The position numbers and the translations under genes are program-made. This document shows positions 55,080 to 64,000 of a DNA stretch of 64,000 nucleotides, piece after piece. The stretch comes from Micractinium sp. NFX-FRZ. Lineage: Eukaryota > Chlorophyta > Trebouxiophyceae > Chlorellales > Chlorellaceae. The DNA lies in NCBI GenBank assembly GCA_029339195.1, contig JAPTJF010000268.1, positions 21,151 to 85,150 on the forward strand, read 5' to 3'. The notes beneath the pieces were generated by a model, which worked only from the letters and a program-made list of their open reading frames with translations, did not search any database and had not been told where the DNA came from. Numbering within the stretch: position 1 is the stretch's first letter; every line of letters begins with the position of its first letter.

Positions 55080-58000
55080 TCAACTGGGCAGCGCTGACAC
55101 TGTCACGAGGTGCTGCAGCGCGGGCGCTGGGCGGCGGTAGCGGCGCAGCAGCAGGCTGGAGCAGACCACGGTGACGCTGCTGAGGGCCATGGCCGCGCCC
55201 GCCACCCACGGCGGCAGCTGCAGCGGCGGCACAGGGGAGGGACGCATAGTGCTTAGGGGTGTGGAAACCGGCAGTGGGGCCGACCTGCTGTGCCTGAGAG
55301 TGCGTAGCCCAGGGCTTCTTTAGAGAAGCTGGCTACACACGCATGTGCACATGCAATAATTGTACCAGAAACTGGCCTGGCAGCCCTCTTTGAGTACCTG
55401 CCCACCCGCTGTGGCAGCCCGGGCCTGCAGCTCCCCTCCCCCACCCAGGCCAGGCCCCCAGCGGGCAGGTGGGTGGCACACTGCGCTGCAGCACCCACCT
55501 GGAAGTGCAGCGGCGGGTAGAGTGCCCCCGCTGCGATGGGCACGGCGCACAGGTTGTAGCCAAAGGCCCACAGGTAGTTCAGGCGGATGCGACGGAAGGT
55601 GCGCTTGCTGCAGGCAAACGAGTGCACACGCGGGTTGGAGACCACGGTTAGGTTTGAGGGGGGAGCACTGCAGCTGCAGGCACCTGAGGGGTAGCAACAC
55701 GGTCCCAAGCTGAGAGCTGGCAGGATTGGGGCCTCCAACGTCCTTTCTGTTGGTTGTAAGCTGGCCATCTGCCGCCTTCAAGAGGCCCCCCACCGTGCAA
55801 GCCTGCCCCTGATTGCACCCCACCTTAAGTCGATTGCCACCAGAACGTCCTCCTGCAAGAGGCAAGGGTAGGCAGGTGCCAAGGTTGGACTGGGCTTCGA
55901 CCGAGCACCTTGACCATCCCAAGGCATTAACTAGCCACCGACATTGAGCTTGATATGACGCATTTGCCCACCACCCGCCCACACACCAGGTCCGACCGCA
56001 TCAGCACATAATCTGCCGCCTCCAGAGCCACGTCAGTCCCCGAACCAATGGCGATGCCCACGTCAGCCTGCGCCAGCGCCACTGCAGGCAGGCGGGGAGC
56101 AGCAGCAGCAGCAGCAGCATGGTGGGCAGCCTGCCGGCTGAGACCATGCCTACCGTACCCCCCACTGTGGCCAGAACCGGTACCGTCCTGCGCCCCTGTG
56201 GTATCTCCCTTGTACCACCTCCCTTTTATCCAAACTCCGCCCCGCCCTCCCATGCCCCTGCCCACCCGAATCGTTGATGCCATCCCCCACCATGGCCACG
56301 CTGACCCGCCCGCCCCCCTGCAGCTCACGGATGCGCTCAGCCTTGCCCGCAGGCAGCACCTGGTTGGGGGGGCACAGGGGCAGCACCTGGTTGGGGACAG
56401 AGGCAGCACCCGATGGGTAAATGAGGAGGTAAACAAGGTGTGCAACACCTGGACATGCGCTGCCAGCTCAGCGCACCTCGGCGCTGACGTCAGCAATGCC
56501 CAGCTTGCCAGCAATTGAGCGGGCCGTGGTCCAGCCATCCCCCGTCACCATGTGGCAGGCCAGCCCCTTGCGCCTGAAGGCCATAGAAGAGAACAGGCAG
56601 AGGAGTGGGGGTAAGGGGGAGGGAGCGTGTGCGGCCAGATGGGGAACCAAACCATGCGTGCTGCCGCCAACGGGCAGACTGGCAAGCCCTCGCTCATGCC
56701 AGGGCCGCCTCCCCAAAACGAGGCGCAGGGGCGATGCCAGCAGCAGGAAACATCCAGGGCAGCGGCAGACAGGCAGGTGGAAGCCACCATGAAGCCAGCG
56801 CCCTGCACAGCTCACGACAGGCCCGCCGTGCAGTCTCCTCCTCACAGCAGCAGGCAGGTTAAAGCCAGCATGACAGCATCGAGCGCACCCCCCTGCGCAG
56901 CTGCCAGCTCTTGCTCGCCACCCCACCTGAGTGCGGCTATGACGGCGGGGGCCTCTGGCTTCAGAGGGTCGCTGATTGCGAATGCCGCCACCAGGCGCGC
57001 CCCCACAGCCATGAGCACGCAAGTGGCTCCTTCCCGCTCATACCCACGCATCCAGCTGTGCACCTGCAGGCGGGAGCAGAGAGGAGGGGCGGGTGGGAGA
57101 GGAGAGGAGGGGCAGGAGGGTCTCAGGCAGGCTGAAGTGGGCGCAGGCAGATGCAGTCAGCCTGACTGAGTCAGCAGAGGCAAGCGAGAGCAGGCAAGGT
57201 GCGGGCAGTCAGCAGGCTGCGCAGCAGGCGTAGCGGCAGTGCTGAACATGCACTCTGACAAAGCTGGGCCGGCTTGCTTGCCTGGGGGCCAACCGCCGCC
57301 CCTTCCTCCTGCATCAGCTTGCGGTTGCCCAGAGCCAGCTTCACCTCCACATTGCCCCTGCTGCTGCTGCCTGAGGCGCCAGTGCTGCTGCCCCCCTGCT
57401 CTCCACTGCTGTCCTCCGCAGGCCCGGCCGGCGGCGGTGCAGTGCCGGCCTGGGCAGCCAGGCCGCCGCTGGCGCTGCGTGTCGGAGCAGCCAGCAGCGC
57501 GGGAGGCGGGCCCGGCAGGGCTGGCAGGCGGGAGGCGGGGCAGGTGAGCCAGCACTTGAGGCCGCGGCCGGGGAGCGACTCAGAGGCGATCAGTGGGGCC
57601 AGCCAGTACACGCTGCGCAGCTGCTGCGCCTGCTGCGCCTGCTGGGAGCGCCGGGCGGAGGGCTGGCCGGCCTGCAGGCGGTGGTGGTTTGAGGGAATGG
57701 AGGGTAACCTTCAGAAGTAGTGCTTTAGAGCAATGGGCGCAGTAGGGAGCCTGGCCCGCCTGCTGAGCTGCCTGGCTGCACGGCCCTCTGCCAGCTCAAC
57801 TGCCTGCACTCAAAATTGTGGAAGCCCCCAGGGCGGTGCCTCCCCAACTTCCCCCTCACCTGCTCAGACAGCAGCAAACGCGTCTCCCCGCTGTCGCTCA
57901 GGCGCGGCAGTTCCACACTCCCCGCCTCCCCTTCTGCACTGCTGCCCGCCTGGGACCCGCTCCCGGCTGCCGGCAGCTGCTGCGGGGCGGTTGGGGAGGG

Positions 58001-61000
58001 CGGCGGCGACAGCAGGGAAGCGCCTCCCTCCAGTCGAAGGGCGGCATACTTGAGGACGGCACGCGCCAGCGGGTGCTCGCTGCCGTTCTCAGCGCTGGCA
58101 GCCAGGTACAGCACGGTGTCGAGAGTCCACTGCACGACCACAGCAAGGGGAGTACAGGATTGGTGCTTGGCAGGTGCAGCTGCCCCCTTCACGCTCCCTG
58201 ACTTGCCTCAGCAGCCTGCCTGGAAACTGCCAGTTGCCTCCGCTTGCGTACACTCCCCTACTCTTCAGCACCAGGCAGTTTGCCGCAAACGGCGCTGCCC
58301 AGCCTGCGCCCCTGTCCCGTGCCGCTCCGCTCCGCCTTGCGCAACTTTGTACGACACCCCAACCTTGACCCAAGCTCAACACATTTCAACCACTCACCGC
58401 ACCATCCAGCACCGAACAGTCCACCACGCTGGGCGCCCCCTCTGTGAGCGTCCCTGTCTTGTCAAACACAACCGCCCCCAGGCTCGACATCTTCTCCAGG
58501 GCCTCGGCAGACTTGATCAGGATTCCGTGATGGGCCGCCACGCCTGGTGGGGGAGAGGCAGGAGCAGGAGGCAGGGGAAAGCACTTAACAGGGCAGCAGT
58601 CAGAGGGCAGGGCAAGAAGGAGACACGTGATGAGGGTGGTGTCCTGAGCCGCCACGCCTGCAGTAGTAAAGGGTCCCAATGGCAGTGCAGTGAAAAATCA
58701 CCTGTTCTATGCAGAGCTATGACTCTCCATCGGCTGCGCCCACGCCTGTGTCTGTGCCCACCCACCTGAGCCAACCATGGCGTTGCCGCTGGTGTGAAGG
58801 CAACCCTCCCCGCCCCCTCAACCTCCTGCCCACTTATTAGCCCACCCACCTGTGCCCACCATGAGGGCGGTGGGAGTGGCCAGCCCCAGGGCGCATGGGC
58901 AGGCGATGACGACAACAGCGATGCCGAACAGCAGGGCAAAGAGGAAGACGTTGGAGCCAGGGGGCACCCAGTCACGTGGGTAGGAGCCAGCCAGGCCGGC
59001 GCCGTACCAGGCCGCCCAGGTGGCCAGCTGCAGGGGGCGTGGGGCAGGGGAAGGGTGGTGGGTGGTGAACCACTCAGTATCCATCCAACGTTGGATGAAC
59101 TAAAAAGAGTGTGAGAAGCCGGCCAGGCCGGCGCCGTACCAGGCCGCCCAGGTGGCCAGCTGCAGCGGGTGGGGTGGGGCAGGGCGGAGTTGAGGAGGGC
59201 GGGGTGCGCTGCTGCGAGGAGAAGCGCCGTGCGCGGGGGTGCACCATCAAAAGCAGCGGCCCTGCGAAACCTTATTTCAGCGGATGTGTACAGCAATAAC
59301 AACGAGTTTGGGCTAGCAGCAGTGGCCTGGGCTGAGCTGGCACGCGCTGCATGCAGGCAGGAAGCAAGGAGGGTCCAACCACTTGTTCCCCCCCGCACCG
59401 GGCGCTCACCGCTGCCAGGATGCAGAGGGGTACAAAGACGGCGGAGAGGCGGTCGGCAAAGGCTTGGATCGGCGCCTTGCTCAGCTGGGCACTCTCCACC
59501 AGCTGGACAATCTGCAGCATGTAATTGATGTACGTGATTTAGGTTACGTGATAGATTGATGTGCTCGGTTAATGCTATTGTGCTCCGTGCTCCGTGTGGC
59601 GGGGTTGGGTGGGGCGGGGGAGGCAGGGCGCGGTGGGCTTGGACAGGCAGGTGCATGGTGCCCAGAGCAGTGCAGGGCTTGAGAATCGGCAGCAAAGCCA
59701 GGATTGGGGGCAGCGCCTGCCTGCTCCCTGCCCTAACGCACAGGCATACCACTGTAGTATGTAGAAGCCCCCTCCCATGCGCTCACCTGGGACAGCGTCG
59801 TGTCCCTGCCCACCCGGGCAGCCTCAATGACCAGCACCCCGCCGCCGTTGACGGTGCCTGTCAGGCAGGTGTGCGCACGAGCAGCCAGCGCACGGCATGC
59901 GAGCCAGTAAGTGCAAGCGGGAGCGCCAGCATGAGGACCAGTGAGTGCAAGCGGGAGTGCAGGCGGGCAGGCACAGCAGACCTGCTCCGTAGCTGGTGAG
60001 AGGCACAGTCTGTGGCAGCCACATCGGCAGCCTTGGGCGCAAAGACACGGCGGCAGGCAAGGACACTGAGAGATGTCGGAAAGTGCAGAGGGGATGGCGT
60101 GCGTGGGTGCAGACCATGCGCCCTGCCAGCCAGCCTGCGGGGCCAAGAAACAAGCAACGTAGGCTGCAGGCATTCCTTCCTTGCTCACCGCTGATGACGT
60201 CATCCCCCACCCGCTTGGACACTGGCACCGACTCGCCTGCAGTGGGGGGCACACGCCACATATTGCGACGCTAAACGGCATGCACGATGACAGGCCACAC
60301 AGGCAGGACTGGGTTGCCAACGGCCCCCAACCCACTGCAGCTGGATCGGCAGGCAATGTCCCCAGCCCCTGCCCAACGGTGCACAGACCTGAACACATGC
60401 CCATGGCCGCCGACCCATGTCCCAAGCGCCCGTGGCTCTGCTCCAAGCCTGACAACACCTCCCCTCTACAGATCTGCCCCCCCTCAACACAAGTCAGCAG
60501 GCAGGAAGCGGACCCAGCAGCACCCACCGGTGATCATTGATTCGTCCACAAACGAGCGCCCCTCCACCACAGCGCCATCCGCCGGCAGGCGCGCCCCGGG
60601 CAGCACCTTCAGTCTGTCCCCACGCTGCAGCAGGCTGGCTGGCACCTCCTGCTCCCCAGTGACCCGACCCTGAGGGCAACGGGAGGTGGAAGGGGTGAGG
60701 CAGGGTAGTGGGGTTGGTAGGGAGCTGTGAGGCTGCGGAGCACACTCGAGTTCAGGCGGCTGACACCTCGTGGCGTCCCGGGGAGGCCTGGCTGCCATTG
60801 GTGCCACCCCATGGCCCTCCCTACCTCATTTACACCAATGCTTGTGGCACCTGCTCATCACCACACATTTACGCGGCATATGCTCAATGTTTCACCCAAT
60901 GAACAGCGGCACCCACTCATTTCCCCACAAAAAGCAACACATTGGCCGCTGCTCAGCTCAACACCAACTCGCACCCCCTCCCTCTCTTGCTCAGCAGCAC

Positions 61001-64000
61001 CTGCTCGTCAGTGTGGCACAGGATGGCGGTGGCGGGGGCCAGCCTGAGGAGGGCGCTGATGGCGGAGGAGGTGCGCCCCTTGGCTGCCGACTCCAAGTAC
61101 TTGCCTGCGGGTGCAGCGGGCATGTGGGTGAGAAGGGGTGGAGAGGCAAAGCAAGCCACAGATGGTGGGAGAGAAGCAGCAGCCAGGACAAATGCCCTCC
61201 TGGCTGCTGCTTCAGGAAACTTGCATGCCCAGAAGGTGGGGGATGCGCTGGCAGGCCGGCGGGTCAGCAAGAAACGAGGCGGCACCCTCTGCTAACCGGA
61301 AGCGCCACATGCCCAGGCCACCCTCCCCGGCTTCCTGCCTCCTGCCCCTCCACCCTCGCTCTTTTCTCCAAATCAGATGGACCAACAAAGGGCAGACAAC
61401 TGTTCTGACCGAGGCACTCAGCAGCTGATGACAAGGGGAGGCACACAACGAGTTTTACATCACACATGCAGCTCGTCAAGAGAAAACACCAAAGACACTG
61501 TCTCAAATGTCCCTTAAGGGGCGGCAGGCCTCACCCAGGCAGACAAAGGTGATGAGGAGGGCGCTCGTCTCAAAGAAGAGCCCGTGGGACTCGAACTCCT
61601 TTTCAACTCGGCTGACCACAATGGAGATGATGGAGTAAACAAAAGCTGCAGGTACAGGGGCGGGGGGAAATACTGAGAGGGCAGGACCAGAGCTTGCCTG
61701 CATAAGAGCACTTGCATGTTTGCCCGCACCGTGTCTTCCCGTAAGCCCCACTCTGCCCACACCCTGAGCCCGCTTAGCACTGCATCAATCAAGAAGGCGA
61801 CAAAACCCGCCTGCATTGGTGCCCACAGACACAAGCACGTCCATGTTGGCCCGCCCCCGCCGCAGCGCCTTGTACGCCCCCCGGTGGAACACCCAGCCCA
61901 CCCAGAACTGCGGCAAGCGGGGGCGGGGAGGTGGGGAGGTGGGCAGGTGGGGAGGTGGAACGACGCCCAGCTGTGAGAGCAACGTGCCATTCTTGTGTGT
62001 CACTAGCAGAGCTGGGTATGTGTGGAGGAGGGGCGAGTCACTCGTGAGATGCGGCAGGGCGGGACCAGGAAGAGGCAGGGGAGCCACTGCCCCCGCCTGC
62101 TCTCTTCACCCTGCTAGTGGTCCCGCCACCTGCCAGCAGGAAGCCCAATGGGCACAGGCACCCCACCCGCAGGCCCTCTCTCCCACCCCAACTGACCTGC
62201 AAGGCAGCCCCACTTGGACGGGTGCTGCCAGCAGGGGGAAGGCCACAGCCTATCCCCGGGCCCAACCTGCCCCCTCTCTGCACAGCCATTGAAGATCAGC
62301 CTTACCTGGACGGGTGCTGCCAGCAGGAGGGCTGGCAGCCCTCCCACAGGCCAGCCCTGCCGCCTTCTCTGCCTTTGATCTGGACAGCAGCCCCACCTGA
62401 GCCTCTCTGCGCTGTGCCACCCTTTTTACAATGCTGCCTCACCTGCACGGGCACTGCCAGCAGAAAGGCCAGCAGCTCCCCCAGCATGAAGCCGCCCAGC
62501 ACCTGCAGCTCTATCAGCTGCTTGGGCCCGGGGATGTACCTGAAAGGGCGGGAGGGCGGCCAGGTGGCAAGGCACGTGGGGCGCAGTCGGCAAGGCAAGC
62601 AAGCAGCTGCGGGCCCCGATCTCCACACCCTGTGGGGACTCGGCTGCATGCGGTTGGCTGCTTGCGTGTGTGTGTTCATGGGGTGCGGTCAGGGGAAGCC
62701 GCCTCAGGGGCGGGGCAGTAGGCCAGAATCGGTGGAAGCAAGCGACAGGCGCCAGACCATGCGGCGCAGCACCTGAACACAGCACTATCACGGCTCTGTG
62801 GTTGGTCACAAGCAGGCAGTCATGCAGCAAGCTAGCTGGGACTGCTGACTGCCAGGCAAGCAAGCCAGCAGGCACCGTTGACCACTCACATGAGTACCAT
62901 GCTCATCACGAAGAGCGGCACCTGCACACAGGACAGCATGGCAGACAGGTGACTTGTTGTTACACGATGCACAGCCGCTACAGAGCGGCACTTGCAAGCT
63001 GCTTGCAGGTTATGACCAAACCGCTGTCAAGGCTGGTGGCGCTCTGTGGCACAGCAGGCGCAGAGTGCTGAGAAACTGGTTGGCGCAGGCAGGCAGGCAG
63101 CCAGATGCCCAGCACGGCACAACCCGCAGGCCGCAGGGCCGGGCTCACACTGAACACGAGGCTGAGCAGGAACTTGCGCCTCCAGAACTGCAGGCAGGGT
63201 GATGCAGGTCAGCCGCAGTCAGCACCAGCCTGGGGTTGTCAGCCCCTCGATCCACCGTTGGGCGGCCCCTACCAGCCCCGGGGCCGCACCTGCCCTGCCC
63301 TGAGTGCCAGCAACTCGGCCTGGCCCACCACTCCTGCCTGCCTGCCTGCCCACTGAGCCTCACCCGCTTCTCTCGCTCCCGCAGCGCAGACCCGTCTGCC
63401 TGCTGCTCGCTGGCCGGCTGCGCTGTGAAGCCTGCATCGGAGACGGCTTGGATGAGGGCGCGGGGGCCCACACGGGCGGGGTCGTACCGCACCTGTACCG
63501 CAGAACACACAAACGGGACGACATTCACAGGGGAGTGTTTGGTGCCCCTGCACCTGCACACTGCATCAACACGTGGTTTCGTTTGGCAGACGGTGGCTTC
63601 ATGGCCCCAGGCAAGGCTGTATAACCCAACCACCATGGTAAGCAAGGCCCCCCACACCGCGCCTCTCCGGGCACGTCAGCAGCGGACATGCTTGCGCTCA
63701 GCGAGGCCAAGACCTTCCCTCGTGGCTCGCCCCCCCCAGGCAGCCCAGCCCCACCCACCCACCCAGTTTCCACCCTAGCCGACACCTCCCCGCACCTCTG
63801 CCTGGTTGGTCAGCAGCGACACGCTGGCTTCCAGCACCCCTTCAGTCCCCCTCAGCGCTGCTTCGACCGAGGAAGAGCAGGAGGCACAGGCCATGCCTGC
63901 CACCTCCATGCGCAGGCTGGCGGGGCCCTCCCCGCTGGCCCCGCTGCCAGCTGGCAGGGGGGAGCAGGCAAAGCCCGAGTCTTGGATGGCCTGAATCAGC
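55080..64000 (-). CDS. Copper-transporting P1B-type ATPase (5' part outside window)
   Basis: Cu(I)-exporting ATPase of the CopA/HMA type. Twenty-three exons are visible, about 952 residues, all in phase; the first one continues past 64000. In order: the end of one metal-binding domain, then a full one ([15 protein letters not shown], the MxCxxC site), transmembrane pairs (including a [13 protein letters not shown] helix), [15 protein letters not shown], the actuator loop ITGGESVPV, CPC in [27 protein letters not shown] (phosphorylation Asp), SEHPLA (P1B His-Pro), and [11 protein letters not shown]. The tail is [14 protein letters not shown]. Exons at 55852-55824 (29 nt), 62921-62890 (32 nt) and 63187-63149 (39 nt) are very small. 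Introns after 57282 and 61811 use GC donors. The CPC motif, the MxCxxC site and the C-terminal MALSS favour copper over zinc. Compartment (plastid envelope, thylakoid or Golgi) cannot be judged without the N-terminus. Confidence 0.97.
56350..56412 (-). repeat. Short tandem copies of an ATPase exon acceptor edge
   Basis: GGCAGCACCTGGTTGGGG is repeated at 56352 and 56380, with a shorter relic (GGCAGCACC) at 56402. The first is the real exon start (VLPAGK) and its acceptor; the others lie in the intron. Unit about 28 bp. Confidence 0.8.
58980..59166 (-). repeat. Tandem copy of an ATPase exon start ([14 protein letters not shown])
   Basis: A ~48-bp stretch is nearly identical at 58984-59031 (real) and about 59117-59166: GCCAGGCCGGCGCCGTACCA, then GGCCGCCCAGGTGGCC and AGCTGCAG. 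The copy keeps its own AG acceptor, but its frame then runs into GFSHSF-like intron sequence. Confidence 0.9.
62096..62482 (-). repeat. Degenerate copies of an ATPase exon donor edge
   Basis: Around the exon end at 62443 (AVPVQ plus donor, plus strand ACCTGCACGGGCACTGCCAG CAG), related units occur near 62196-62239 and 62304-62330 (ACCTGGACGGGTGCTGCCAG) and more weakly at 62128. They fill most of the intron. Confidence 0.75.

Noticed and set aside
58517..59752. 411-codon open frame on minus
   Set aside because: Runs through introns of the copper ATPase in the wrong frame for most of its length.
61580..61600. GAGTTCGAGTCCC on minus, tRNA T-arm-like
   Set aside because: Part of an ATPase exon (EKEFESHG); no cloverleaf.

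Overview
This window is nuclear DNA of a green alga, most likely a trebouxiophyte of the Chlorella/Micractinium type (inference). The evidence is high GC, intron-dense genes with (C)AG|GTGAG-type donors, TGTAA polyadenylation signals, and a gene set of plastid (PetC, RimO), mitochondrial (COQ10) and plant-type (CYPRO4/VID27, SAC9) proteins. There are no operons, phage or bacterial features. I rebuilt gene models by hand from splice sites, reading phase and recalled family similarity. Nothing was searched or aligned by software.

Layout. Genes are mostly in divergent or convergent pairs. 98-1575(-) petC, cut at the left edge. 2359-4464(+) HPT1-type phosphoribosyltransferase. 5438-8731(-) protein with a C-terminal BioF2-like acetyltransferase domain. 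9148-9985(+) decayed copy of the phosphoribosyltransferase. 10460-11709(+) secreted protein with two I29-like (cathepsin propeptide) segments. 12431-22352(-) plastid-type RimO, whose 5,021-bp intron contains the whole VID27/CYPRO4 gene (15552-19805,+). 23479-24534(+) HAPSTR1/C16orf72 homologue. 25386-33633(-) SAC9-type phosphoinositide phosphatase with a WW domain. 34015-40791(+) TEX2/NVJ2-type SMP lipid-transfer protein. 41030-42742(-) wax-synthase-type MBOAT acyltransferase. 43044-44192(+) archaemetzincin. 45014-46859(-) secreted ShKT-like plus CAP protein. 47916-48462(-) small hydrophobic protein. 49614-50363(+) orphan kinase C-lobe fragment. 50717-51445(+) small unknown protein. 51841-54473(-) COQ10. 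55080-64000(-) copper P1B ATPase, cut at the right edge.

Functional themes. Several neighbours act on membranes and lipids (SAC9, TEX2-like, wax synthase, COQ10), but they have separate promoters and no operon-like logic is implied. SAC9 and the TEX2-like gene share a 381-bp divergent promoter region.

The most unusual signal is structural. In at least ten introns from HPRT, RimO, SAC9, COQ10 and the copper ATPase, the edge of the neighbouring exon together with its splice site is tandemly repeated into the intron, in units of about 28-146 bp. One such copy in rimO forms a perfect 42-nt in-frame cassette exon. Other notable points are the nested VID27 gene, six GC-AG introns, the HPRT pseudogene that retains 3'-UTR homology, and convergent genes whose poly(A) signals interlock.
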